NCBI RefSeq assembly: GCF_026151655.1
Contig: NZ_JAMQPN010000010.1
Location: 1-64,000, forward strand
Source of the DNA: Leptospira soteropolitanensis
Lineage (GTDB): Bacteria > Spirochaetota > Leptospiria > Leptospirales > Leptospiraceae
Reading direction: 5' to 3'
Length of the DNA stretch: 64,000 bases
The notes beneath the pieces were generated by a model. The model saw nothing but the letters and a program-made list of their open reading frames with translations, searched no databases and was not told the origin of the DNA. Below are positions 15,835 to 25,001 of this stretch, piece by piece (the stretch's first letter is position 1; each line of letters opens with the position of its first letter). A program made the translations under genes and the position numbers.

Positions 15835-17922
15835 TTAAGAACCGGTTTGTCTATAGATGATTTTTGCGCCTATCTGCAAGTTTTTATATAAATCTAGGAA
15901 GATTTGATTGGGAACCATACCTTCCAAATCTCTGGAAAATTCTGGACGTAGCCGTTTCAAAAAATACATCCCCAACTCACCTTTGTTTTTTGCTTTGATC
16001 TTTCCTCGATATTCACATTCAAAGAAACGTTTCACCTTATCATAAGTGGTTTCTGAAAGATTAATTTCTCCAGCATCACCAGAACTTTCCATTCTACTTG
16101 CTGTGTTTACTGTATCTCCCCATACATCATAGGCAAATTTTGTTTTACCAACAACACCTGCCACTACAGGGCCCGTGTGAATACCAATTCGAATTTCCCA
16201 GAAATCTTGACCTAACATTTGTTTAACTGATTTGATTTGAGTCATAAACGATTTAATTTCCATCGCAAAAAGACAAGCATCCACAGGATGTGTGAAGTTA
16301 CCTTGTGGAATTCCACCAGCAGCCATGTATGAATCACCGATAGTTTTTAGTTTTTCGAAATTATACCGGACTGCAATGTCATCAAATTGAGAGAAACAGC
16401 CATCTAACTGTTCAATTAAATCTTCTGGAGAAAGTGATTCCGCAGCTGCAGTAAAGTTTTTGAAGTCTGTGAACAATATACTCACCGATTCATATTCCAT
16501 TGGAGCGACTTCTCCTCGTTCGATCAACTCATCGGCAAGATCTCCAGGAAGAATATTTCTTATGAAATGCAGTGTCTTTTCTCTTTCTTTTTCTAAATCG
16601 CGTCTAAGGTTTGCATTGTGAATGGCACCAGCTATTTGTTCGCAAAAGGAAATAATTTCTGCAAACTCATCTTTGGTCCAATCTTGTTCTCTTGTGAGAC
16701 GTGTAACACAGATAATACCAATGGTTTGTCCCTGAACCACAAGTGGAATTTGTCCAAATAACTCTAATTTAAAACTCTCTACGATAGAAGAATCAATACT
16801 AGACAGTTGCTTCCATTTGATGGATTTTTTTAAGTAAACCGGTTTTTGTTTTAAATATGTTCTGAAAAGAGAACCAATGTTTGGTGATATTTGTGGACGA
16901 AAAGATCGAAGAAAGTTGGTGACCAAAAGGCCTTTATTGAAAACTTCTGCTCCTTCCATGAGAGGAACAAGGGAATTCGTTTTTAGATCTACAAGTAGGA
17001 TAAATCCAAGTTCCACCCGATGGTTATTCTTTAGATAAGTAAATACCTCTCTAGTGATGTCCTCAATTTGAGAAAACGAATTGATCTTTCGATTAAATCT
17101 ATGTAAGTTTTCTAATTTCAATCGATTAGTTTCAATGTTCTCTTTCTCTTTTTGAATCGCAATATTTCCTATTTTAAGTTCATTTAATAGATATCCGGTT
17201 TCTATAGTTCCAGCAATGTAATCAGCTATAATTTTAATCTGATTTAATTGTTGTTCTGTGACTTCAAATATACCTGAATAATCTAATAAGTCTAATGTGC
17301 CGATGAATTTGTTCCTCAAATAAAGGGGTACAATCAGCAGTGATTTTAAATTAGCAGAATGTTTGTTTTCAAGTTCGACCCCTTCTGTTTTATAAGATTC
17401 AAAATCTTTAATGTAAAAACTTCGTTTGCGTTTGCGAACATAGGCATGAGCATAAATAGTAACGTACGTATCAGATACAGGGATTTGTCTTCCCATGATT
17501 TCTTCTTTCACTTTTTCGGAAAGTCCCTCTGGAAAGTTACTATGAAAAAAATTTAAAACTTCTGATTCTTCTTTGTAAACATATAATAAATAGTGTGGGA
17601 CTTTGAATTTTTCTCGAATGTAGTGGCCAAGTATGTTCAGAATATCTTTCAAATCGGACGCTGAATTAATTTCCCTAAGTAGGCCATCTAAATCTGAAAG
17701 TTGTGTATAAGAATCAACTAACTTATCAGAAAACTCTTCTGAAACTGATTTGGTTTCTAATAGTTCTTTTTCTCGGTTTGCTAAATCCTCTTTTAATAAA
17801 TTTAGTTCAGCATTGTAAGTTAAAATTATATTTTCTTTTTCTTCGTTTTGTTTGTATAAATAAAAAATCCAATATACAATGCTTAAAAATAGTATTACGA
17901 TGCCAAAAAGTAAATACATCAT
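15835..17922 (-). CDS. GAF-domain adenylate cyclase with complete catalytic site
   Basis: A 695-residue protein: one N-terminal membrane helix, a coiled coil, two GAF-like domains (~75-245 and ~290-450) and a class III cyclase domain (480-680). All key residues are visible: metal Asp486 (FTDF) and Asp530 (GDSYM), the adenine-selecting Lys in EKLKTIGD, Asp599 in YDVWGD, and Asn606/Arg610 in VNTASRM. It should therefore make cAMP. Its start overlaps the stop of the second cyclase gene by 4 bp, pointing to coupled synthesis and perhaps a heterodimer. Confidence 0.9.
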   Translation of the reverse strand: MMYLLFGIVILFLSIVYWIFYLYKQNEEKENIILTYNAELNLLKEDLANREKELLETKSVSEEFSDKLVDSYTQLSDLDGLLREINSASDLKDILNILGHYIREKFKVPHYLLYVYKEESEVLNFFHSNFPEGLSEKVKEEIMGRQIPVSDTYVTIYAHAYVRKRKRSFYIKDFESYKTEGVELENKHSANLKSLLIVPLYLRNKFIGTLDLLDYSGIFEVTEQQLNQIKIIADYIAGTIETGYLLNELKIGNIAIQKEKENIETNRLKLENLHRFNRKINSFSQIEDITREVFTYLKNNHRVELGFILLVDLKTNSLVPLMEGAEVFNKGLLVTNFLRSFRPQISPNIGSLFRTYLKQKPVYLKKSIKWKQLSSIDSSIVESFKLELFGQIPLVVQGQTIGIICVTRLTREQDWTKDEFAEIISFCEQIAGAIHNANLRRDLEKEREKTLHFIRNILPGDLADELIERGEVAPMEYESVSILFTDFKNFTAAAESLSPEDLIEQLDGCFSQFDDIAVRYNFEKLKTIGDSYMAAGGIPQGNFTHPVDACLFAMEIKSFMTQIKSVKQMLGQDFWEIRIGIHTGPVVAGVVGKTKFAYDVWGDTVNTASRMESSGDAGEINLSETTYDKVKRFFECEYRGKIKAKNKGELGMYFLKRLRPEFSRDLEGMVPNQIFLDLYKNLQIGAKIIYRQTGS

Positions 17923-20900
17923 TTGATTAAAATTTTTGCTCCGCGTTTTTGCTGAGTATATAACCTGCCAAACTTTTCATTCGGAATGAATCCTGAATCG
18001 TCAGATAAATCTGGTTTTAAAGATAACAATTCATAAATTGGGAATTGGTCACCTTCGTATGTATTAATTTGTCTTTGGTTATCGATATGGAATAGACGTT
18101 TAACTTTTTCCATAGTTTCTAATGAAATATTGATTGGGATACCTACACCACCTCTTCGTATAGCCTGCGTTTGTGTCACCGTTTTTCCCCAAACGTCATA
18201 GTTGAACTTAGATTTCCCAATAACTCCTGCGACAACTGGGCCAGAATGGATGGCTATAGTGATTCCATTGGGTCGGAATGGAATGTCTTTAAAGTCTTCC
18301 ATCATTCTTAATACTTCATTTTTGATTTGCAGTGCAGCAAGGCATGCATCCACCGCATGAGTAAAATTTCCAACGGGAAGTCCTCCTGCAGCTAAATACA
18401 TATCTCCAGTCATACGAAGTTTTTCCATTCCTTTTGCTTTGATGATTTCATCAAAACGAGAAAAATATAAATCGAGTCCTTCAATGAGTTCCTCTGGAGT
18501 GAGTTGCCCTGTGATTTGAGAAAAACCTGGAAAACTAGTCATAAGAAGAGTTACATTTTCGAACTCAACTGGATTCACTCTTCCTTTTTTTTGTAATTCT
18601 TCTGCAACGTTTTTAGGAAGAATATTGAGCAAAAGAGAATCTGATCTTTGTTTTTCTTCTTCTATTTTTTTGAGTAAAAAATGATTGTTGATGGCACTAG
18701 CAATGTGTTCCGATACACCTACGATTGAATTCACTTCATCTGTTGTTAGTTGGATATTTTCATCGCTAATTCCATAAACTGCCATAGCAACAACTTCATC
18801 ATTGTTGACAAGCGGTGAGATTAAAAATCCTGTCATTCCTGATTTCTCAGTAATTTGTTTATCTATATCGAATGGCATAGTTTTAGGAACGTGTTTCATA
18901 TAAAAATGTCGTTTTCGTTGATAACATTTATAGACGAACCCACTTTCCTCGCGTAATGGGAAACGGAGTGATTTGAAGTAGTTTATATTTTCGTCGATTA
19001 ACAGATCAAATCCGGAATGGTTAAGATATCGGAATTCATTGTATTCCTTGTCTAAAAAATATAAAACACAATGTTCTATTTTATAATTTTTGCGAATAAA
19101 ACCAAAGATTTCGGCTAAAATGTTTTCTAAATTGTTTTGTGAGTTTACGTTTTTTGCAAACTCGTTCATTTTCTGAATTTCTGCTTTGGCGCGTTCCGAT
19201 TTTTTTCGTTCCTCTTCTGTGATTTGTAATAACAAAGAATTTTGGATCGCACCGGCGATTTGATCACAAAAACCCGAAATTCTTCCGAGTACTTCCCTTG
19301 TGACTTCCATTGGTTTTTGGTAAGAGGTGAAATAAGCCATTCCTATGACTTCATTTTGAACTACGAGAGGAACAGCCACAAAGGAAGTGAGACTCAATCG
19401 AGAAAAAATTTCTTTATCTAGTTCTGATTCATACCGTTTGGGAGGTTTTGAAACAAACAAAGCCTTTTTTCTGAGATACGTTTTATAAATAATTCCGCCT
19501 CTTTCGTTGAGGGGAACACGAATTGATTTTGCAAAAGACAATTGATCTTCTGTTGCGTAAGTCGGAATGGTTGTATTGTATGTATATAACTCTTGTTTTT
19601 TGGGGTCGACGAGTTGGAGTAGAGTAGCTTCGATTTCGAAGGTTTTTAAAATGTAGTTAAACATTTCTTCGATGATTTGTGAAAGACTGGATTCTGAATT
19701 GATTTTTTTTGTGAATTCATTTAGCTTAACCACTTCGTTTTTAGCGTTTTCCATTTGCATTCTTGCATTTTCAGCAATGAACTTTTCTCGGTTCATTTCT
19801 TCCACAAGAATGGAATTTGTGACAGCAGTGGCAATGTTTTCAGCCGTATTTTCGACTAACTGAAGTTGTGACCTAGAAAAACTAGTTCCTTTTTGTTCGG
19901 TAAACAAGGCTAACATAGCTATGACTTTACCTTGGGAACTGAGAGGTATGATCATACCTGGATGTTTCCCAATCAGTTGGACAAACATTTGATTTGATTC
20001 GGTAAGTCGCGATTCCCAAACTTTTGCAAATCGGAAAGGACGATTCCTTTTGTAAACTTGGTAAAAAATTCCAGCACTTGGGTCCAAAGGAAAATTCATA
20101 CCGTGTAATTTTGTTTCTAGTGCCAACCCAGAGTTAGGTGATGAGACTGATTTATGATAGACTATTTTCGAATTATCTACATCCACTAAAAGTAAAATCA
20201 TTGAATCACAAAAAACTTCATCGTTTAAATAATTAAATGCTTTGCCAAGAATGCTATCTAACTCAAGAGAGGTGTTTAGTGTTTTTGCAAATTCATTGAG
20301 TCGTTCTATATTTGATTTAGAATTCTCTAGTTCTTGCGTTCTTTCGACAACGATGTCTTCTAGTCCTTCTTTTAGAATGTTAAGTTCTTTGTTAGAAACT
20401 TCTAGTCGTTCTTTTAGTTTTTCAATGGATAGGTAGGCTCTTGTAAATCCATATGAAAGGATGTATCCTTGGAAAAGTATGAAACCCAAAAACCCAAAAG
20501 GAGTCAGATTCATTGTATTGATTACATTATTTTGATAAAGGATATCATGGACAACTGTCCCAAATACAAAGCTAAATCCTATTAGAGAGAGTCCTGCACC
20601 AACGGTATCAGAGCGATAAGCCATGATGATGGCAATTGTAATCCTTACACATACCAATATCAGAAAGATTTGGAAATAATGGATTTGGGAACTAAAAACT
20701 GCCACAGGTAAAAATATTGAAATGAGAAATGGAGAGATAAGAATATTTAGAACCCAGATGGTTTTCTGGCCAACAGTGTTTGGAAATACCAGACGGTAGA
20801 AGTATGCAAAAACAATGGTTGCGATATATATAGTTGAAAATTCTAATCGAATCAGAAAGTCCATTGGCATATTGGGAAAGATATTGAGGATATTTCTTTC

Positions 20901-21656
20901 ACCGATAGTAAGAAGTCGCATAACAATGAGTAAACTAAATAGAGATATGAAAAGACTAGCTTTGTCTTGCCTACGCATGACAAAAAGGCCCAAGTGATAA
21001 AGTGCCCAAAGGAAAATACTCCCTGCAAGAAATGATGTTACTTGATAACTGCGATTGACTTTATCATATAGAGTCCGTCTTTCGCCAAGTTCCATACTTT
21101 CCCAAAATCCACCTTTGGAATAATGGAAATTGGAAATTTCATAAACGATTTCTGTTTCACCAGAAACAGGTTCTAAATCCATAAGTACAGATTTATATGA
21201 TGGTTCAAAATAATTTGCGTTAATTCCGAAACTACCCTGTTCCAAAATCAATTTCCCATTGATGTACAATCTGTACGCAGAAGAAAGGTCTAAGTTATGA
21301 AATGCTAGGTTAGGTGTGTCTTTGGGAAAAATAACTTTTAGTTTATATGTCGCATAACCAAATCCACCGAGAGTTTCTCCAAACCAATCGACTCCTTTCC
21401 AGTTGGATGGTACTGTTTGGTAAATATACTTAGATTCTCTACCGAGATCTGCATTGATTTGGATTCCTTTTGCGGTTTGTTGCCAATAAAATTCCCATTC
21501 TCCGTCAAGGCTGATGTTTCCATCTTTCACAAAGTCCCATGAGGACAAGTCTAACTTTCCTTCCTTGGCGATTGGTTTGTTGCGATTGACTTCTCCACAG
21601 CCTAACATCGCAAAAAAAATTCCCACAAGGGATAGCAAAATGATTCTTTTCTTCAT
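17919..21656 (-). CDS. 7TMR-DISM/GAF receptor with degenerate cyclase domain
   Basis: A 1245-residue receptor: lipobox MLGC at the start, a periplasmic 7TMR-DISMED2 jelly-roll (LDLSSWDFVKDGNISLDGEWEF), seven membrane helices (~200-400), a coiled coil, three GAF domains and a class III cyclase fold (1035-1215). The cyclase site is damaged: the first metal Asp is Ser1041 (MTSF), the adenine Lys is Arg (EKLRMTGD), and the VWGDTVNTASRM motif is VWGKTVTQTQAIR. Asp1085 and Asp1154 remain. It is likely a pseudo-cyclase that senses signals and pairs with the active enzyme encoded 4 bp downstream (inference). Confidence 0.88.
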   Translation of the reverse strand: MKKRIILLSLVGIFFAMLGCGEVNRNKPIAKEGKLDLSSWDFVKDGNISLDGEWEFYWQQTAKGIQINADLGRESKYIYQTVPSNWKGVDWFGETLGGFGYATYKLKVIFPKDTPNLAFHNLDLSSAYRLYINGKLILEQGSFGINANYFEPSYKSVLMDLEPVSGETEIVYEISNFHYSKGGFWESMELGERRTLYDKVNRSYQVTSFLAGSIFLWALYHLGLFVMRRQDKASLFISLFSLLIVMRLLTIGERNILNIFPNMPMDFLIRLEFSTIYIATIVFAYFYRLVFPNTVGQKTIWVLNILISPFLISIFLPVAVFSSQIHYFQIFLILVCVRITIAIIMAYRSDTVGAGLSLIGFSFVFGTVVHDILYQNNVINTMNLTPFGFLGFILFQGYILSYGFTRAYLSIEKLKERLEVSNKELNILKEGLEDIVVERTQELENSKSNIERLNEFAKTLNTSLELDSILGKAFNYLNDEVFCDSMILLLVDVDNSKIVYHKSVSSPNSGLALETKLHGMNFPLDPSAGIFYQVYKRNRPFRFAKVWESRLTESNQMFVQLIGKHPGMIIPLSSQGKVIAMLALFTEQKGTSFSRSQLQLVENTAENIATAVTNSILVEEMNREKFIAENARMQMENAKNEVVKLNEFTKKINSESSLSQIIEEMFNYILKTFEIEATLLQLVDPKKQELYTYNTTIPTYATEDQLSFAKSIRVPLNERGGIIYKTYLRKKALFVSKPPKRYESELDKEIFSRLSLTSFVAVPLVVQNEVIGMAYFTSYQKPMEVTREVLGRISGFCDQIAGAIQNSLLLQITEEERKKSERAKAEIQKMNEFAKNVNSQNNLENILAEIFGFIRKNYKIEHCVLYFLDKEYNEFRYLNHSGFDLLIDENINYFKSLRFPLREESGFVYKCYQRKRHFYMKHVPKTMPFDIDKQITEKSGMTGFLISPLVNNDEVVAMAVYGISDENIQLTTDEVNSIVGVSEHIASAINNHFLLKKIEEEKQRSDSLLLNILPKNVAEELQKKGRVNPVEFENVTLLMTSFPGFSQITGQLTPEELIEGLDLYFSRFDEIIKAKGMEKLRMTGDMYLAAGGLPVGNFTHAVDACLAALQIKNEVLRMMEDFKDIPFRPNGITIAIHSGPVVAGVIGKSKFNYDVWGKTVTQTQAIRRGGVGIPINISLETMEKVKRLFHIDNQRQINTYEGDQFPIYELLSLKPDLSDDSGFIPNEKFGRLYTQQKRGAKILIK

Positions 21657-21705
21657 AGGTAGGGTCTTAAGTTAAAAACTAGTTATAGAAAAGAAAAGGA
21701 AAAAT

Positions 21706-22704
21706 TCAAAAATAACTTACTTTTATTTGCGAGGAAGAAAAATTTTTAGATAATGAAGTGGACATGAGTTCTAAAATTTCTTCCGTTTCTAGTTTCGAAT
21801 ATGAAACTATTTTATCTTTTTTTTCAAAAGCATGAAATAAAATGGAAGAGTCCTTTCTTACTTCTGTCATTCGTTTCAGAAAATCAATATTCATTCTAAA
21901 TCCCCCAAAACTGATGTCTGTAATGCCTTCTATTTTTAGTTCTTTCCCTAGTTTGTCGGCTAACGATTGGTAATGTGTTTTCCAATCGGGGACTCGTAAA
22001 ATTGGGTCAATACAAATACGAACCTTCCAACCATCTGAAATGGCTTGGTTGATGGATTTTAATCGGGCCTGTAAGGATGGGGTTCCATGTTCGATAGTTT
22101 CGATGATGCTTTGTGGACTGATGGTCCAAGCTAAGATGACATTTGGATTAGGATGAATTTTGGCAATTTGACTGTAGTTAGTCGATTTCGTGCGAATTTC
22201 CAAACTCAAACTAGGTTCGGTTGCGGCATATTCTAACCAAGCCTTGGTTGCAGGAAAAAATGATTCCAAAGCCAAAAGGTCGGTATCGTAAGACAAAGCC
22301 AAATACAGGGACTTGTTTTTTTCTATAAAATCTTTTGTGGCATCGAAAAAGTCTTCCCAATTGACAAATAACACGAGATTTGCGGAAGGGAACATCCCTT
22401 GCAAATAACAATATTCGCAATCGTAAATACAGTTGAGTGCAAGAGTATTGTAGTAAAAGTGAGGATGGGAAAAGTTAGGTGAAAAATCGCTTCCAGGATA
22501 TAGAAAGTTGTCTTTTTTTTCCGCTAAAATCAATTTTGGGCTTTCTTTTTGGATTCTAAAGTTTTGCGAATTTCGGTTAAAACTATCTTTATAATGTCGA
22601 ATGGAAATGGGAATCGCTTGAGGAAAACGAGTCAAAATCTCTTTGGTTCGAAAGTGGTCTTTTATACTTTCTTCAATATAAATATGAGAAAAAACTTTAA
22701 ACAT
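21706..22704 (-). CDS. Spore photoproduct lyase-like radical SAM protein
   Basis: About 332 residues. The radical SAM cluster motif NCIYDCEYCYLQG places Cys at 92/96/99 (CX3CX2C), as in SplB. I choose the ATG at 22702-22704, which overlaps the upstream stop (ATGTTTAA) and follows GGAG; an ATG at 22728 is weaker. Further SPL-family features are NVILAWTISPQSII and GWKVRICIDPILR. The segment equivalent to the hydrogen-donor Cys of spore photoproduct lyase reads LALSYDTD, without Cys. It may therefore act on a different lesion or substrate. It is coupled to a nucleosidase gene. Confidence 0.8.
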   Translation of the reverse strand: MFKVFSHIYIEESIKDHFRTKEILTRFPQAIPISIRHYKDSFNRNSQNFRIQKESPKLILAEKKDNFLYPGSDFSPNFSHPHFYYNTLALNCIYDCEYCYLQGMFPSANLVLFVNWEDFFDATKDFIEKNKSLYLALSYDTDLLALESFFPATKAWLEYAATEPSLSLEIRTKSTNYSQIAKIHPNPNVILAWTISPQSIIETIEHGTPSLQARLKSINQAISDGWKVRICIDPILRVPDWKTHYQSLADKLGKELKIEGITDISFGGFRMNIDFLKRMTEVRKDSSILFHAFEKKDKIVSYSKLETEEILELMSTSLSKNFSSSQIKVSYF

Positions 22705-23563
22705 GAAGGGTTTTTCTCCATTCATCAAAAAAATGTTTAAGATCTGTTTTTGATTTAAGATTTTCTTTTAATGTATCTTCAGGGAAAGGTAAAAGCGAAT
22801 TTGGATTTCGTAGTCGAAAAAACCGAATCGATTTTTTAAGATCATGTTTCATGGTTTCTGTTAGGCGTATATCTTTGATAAAGTTTTCTACTTTTGGCCA
22901 GTCATCAGATTCGATATTGTCACCAAGATTCCAAGGTAAAGGGGAAATCCATTCTTCATATAAAGGTTTTGCGATTTTTGCCATCATCATTTCTACATCA
23001 TTTGATTGGCAGAATTTTCCTTCTAAATGGTCGGATACGACTTTTGCAATTGCAATGTTTTCTAATGGAAAGTAAAGGGATGCTGCTGCAAAGAAACCGG
23101 AACCTTCCATATCAACTAAATTGACACCATCTAACTCATGTTCAGTAAGCGTAAAAAACCGATCTATTTTTTTTTCTTTAGTTATGGGCCTGTCAAATGT
23201 TTTGAGATTGGTTTCGTTTTTGAATTGGGAGTTGATAATCCGATCTGGATAAAAATCTTTTCCTGTGGCAGCATCAGTGACCTTATGAATCCAAAAATGA
23301 TCACCTAAAGAAAATGCGATTTGGTTTGCACCAGCAATGCCTAGGTTCCAAATTTTCATTTGGTTGCGTTCCACTTTTGACAAAGTATGAGCAAATTCAG
23401 AAACAGCCAAAGCCATTGAGAGTTTTCCTGTCCCAGATATGATGATATAATGCGATTCGTTTTGAAAAATTCGAAATTTGCCAGAGGGAGACAAGGGTTT
23501 CGCTTGTAAAAGTTCCAACCAGGGTTTAGCCTCGGAAAGTACAGCGAAAAACAATGCAGACAT
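22697..23563 (-). CDS. Nucleosidase of the PNP/MTAN superfamily
   Basis: A 288-residue member of the PNP_UDP phosphorylase superfamily, closest in pattern to MTA/SAH or futalosine nucleosidases. The N-terminal half has IISGTGKLSMALAVSEF and WNLGIAGANQ. The active-site region is VDMEGSGFFAAASLYF (ribose-binding Met-Glu) and KVVSDHLEG (catalytic Asp). A C-terminal extension of ~70 residues is unassigned. Its stop overlaps the start of the radical SAM gene by 8 bp. Radical SAM enzymes make 5'-deoxyadenosine, so a nucleosidase clearing that product would fit, but this is inference. Confidence 0.75.
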   Translation of the reverse strand: MSALFFAVLSEAKPWLELLQAKPLSPSGKFRIFQNESHYIIISGTGKLSMALAVSEFAHTLSKVERNQMKIWNLGIAGANQIAFSLGDHFWIHKVTDAATGKDFYPDRIINSQFKNETNLKTFDRPITKEKKIDRFFTLTEHELDGVNLVDMEGSGFFAAASLYFPLENIAIAKVVSDHLEGKFCQSNDVEMMMAKIAKPLYEEWISPLPWNLGDNIESDDWPKVENFIKDIRLTETMKHDLKKSIRFFRLRNPNSLLPFPEDTLKENLKSKTDLKHFFDEWRKTLHV

Positions 23564-23590
23564 AGTCTAAACTTGCAATAGGGGGGTTTT

Positions 23591-24133
23591 ATGCAAAGGA
23601 AAGTTTTGTTTGCCATTTTTCTCTTTATCAGTTCCAATATTTATGCCGGAGGAAAAAAGATGTCATTCTTTGATTTTAAATCTACATCCATCCAAGGAAA
23701 GGAAGTTTCTCTTTCCGAATACAAAGGACATCCTGTCCTTGTTGTCAATGTTGCATCTAAATGTGGTTATACGCCTCAATACGAAGGTCTAGAAAAAATC
23801 CATCAAACTTATAAGGACAAAGGATTAAAAGTCATCGGATTTCCTTCGAATGATTTTGGTAGTCAAGAACCGGGAACCGAATCTCAAATTGTAGAGTTTT
23901 GCAAACTAAACTTTGGAGTCAGTTTTGATCTGATGAAAAAAACAAAAGTTTTGGGAAATGATAAAGATCCTGTTTATCAATTTCTAACAGAGAATGCAAA
24001 AGAAAAAGGTGATGTGAAGTGGAACTTTGAAAAGTTCTTAATCGATAAAAATGGTAATGTAGTATTTCGATTTCCCTCTGGAACTAAACCAGAAAGTGCG
24101 GAGCTAAAACAAGCAATTGAAAGCCTTCTCTAA
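23591..24133 (+). CDS. Exported glutathione peroxidase-like thiol peroxidase
   Basis: A 180-residue GPx-family protein with a signal peptide (MQRKVLFAIFLFISSNIYA). The peroxidatic Cys58 is in NVASKCGYTPQY, the family motif GFPSNDFGSQEPG follows, and the Trp/Asn pair appears in KWNFEKFLID. Cys rather than selenocysteine is used. A second Cys in IVEFCKLNFG could resolve it with thioredoxin-like donors. Strong GGGGGG ribosome site. It starts only 27 bp from the divergent nucleosidase gene and overlaps the ChaN-like gene by 17 bp. Confidence 0.9.
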   Translation: MQRKVLFAIFLFISSNIYAGGKKMSFFDFKSTSIQGKEVSLSEYKGHPVLVVNVASKCGYTPQYEGLEKIHQTYKDKGLKVIGFPSNDFGSQEPGTESQIVEFCKLNFGVSFDLMKKTKVLGNDKDPVYQFLTENAKEKGDVKWNFEKFLIDKNGNVVFRFPSGTKPESAELKQAIESLL

Positions 24134-24986
24134 TTTAAGTCGATTCTGGATTTTGCTTTTTTTTGTCGTTTGGGGCATTTCTGCTGAAGAGGAAAATTCG
24201 TCCGTACAAATTGTACGTACGTCTACCGCAGAAATGGTTTCCATTGACGAAATTGTAAAAGAAACTTCAAAATTCAATGTCATCGTTTTTGGAGAAGAAC
24301 ATGATAATGACGATTTACATCGTTTTTATCTGGCCTTATTCAAACGTCTATCGGAAGTAGAATCCTTGTCCTTGTCTTTAGAAATGTTGGAAAAAGACGA
24401 ACAATATATAGTGAATGAATTTTTGGAGGGTAGGATTTCTGAGGTAAGTTTTCTTTCCTCCATAACTCAGTGGAAAAATTTCAAATCCGACTATTTTCCG
24501 TTAGTTTCTACTGCCAAAGAAAAAAAATGTAATGTGATTGCAGCCAATCCTCCTAGAAGGTATGTAAATTTGATTTCTAGGAAAGGTTTGGCTGCCTATC
24601 GGGAATTTACAGACCAAGCCATCCAATATTTACCACCTGCTTATAGTTTAGAAAAGTATCTTACAGAGGACTACAAACAAAGGTTAACTGAACTTTTCGG
24701 ACAAGGACATGGAGGAGGCCACGGAGGAAATCAATACCTGATTTTAGCACAAGCGACTTGGGACCAAGGTATGGCTGAAGCGATTTCTCGTGAATTTTAT
24801 AAAACAGGTAAGAAAGTGGTTCACTTAAATGGTCGGTTTCATTCCGACAGAAGGGGCGGTGTCGTACACAGACTACAAGAAATGGGACTTTCTGTCTTGG
24901 TTCTCTCTGGATTTGTCAAAGATAGGGAAGAGAGTCGAGATTTTGCAAAAATCGCTGATTTTGTAATTTTAACAAACGGCCGATAA
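24117..24986 (+). CDS. ChaN-like (Tiki-fold) exported protein
   Basis: A 289-residue protein with a signal peptide from a TTG start inside the end of the GPx gene (MKAFSNLSRFWILLFFVVWG). The ChaN/DUF399 domain shows VIVFGEEHDNDDLHRFY near the start, SLSLEMLEKDEQ, and the later NGRFHSDRRGGV, matching the Glu/His-rich cleft of the haem-binding ChaN and TIKI families. A Gly/His insert GQGHGGGHGGNQY could bind metal. Members are reported as haem-binding or as metal-dependent proteases; which applies here is unclear. It lies 15 bp before the PBP gene. Confidence 0.8.
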   Translation: MKAFSNLSRFWILLFFVVWGISAEEENSSVQIVRTSTAEMVSIDEIVKETSKFNVIVFGEEHDNDDLHRFYLALFKRLSEVESLSLSLEMLEKDEQYIVNEFLEGRISEVSFLSSITQWKNFKSDYFPLVSTAKEKKCNVIAANPPRRYVNLISRKGLAAYREFTDQAIQYLPPAYSLEKYLTEDYKQRLTELFGQGHGGGHGGNQYLILAQATWDQGMAEAISREFYKTGKKVVHLNGRFHSDRRGGVVHRLQEMGLSVLVLSGFVKDREESRDFAKIADFVILTNGR

Positions 24987-25001
24987 GAATAGGGAGAACC
25001 T

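Noticed and set aside
15691..15891. 66-codon plus-strand frame MKNVQQPLQVDL...
   Set aside because: It overlaps the end of the cyclase gene on the other strand; the neighbouring frame from 15684 has the more biased composition.
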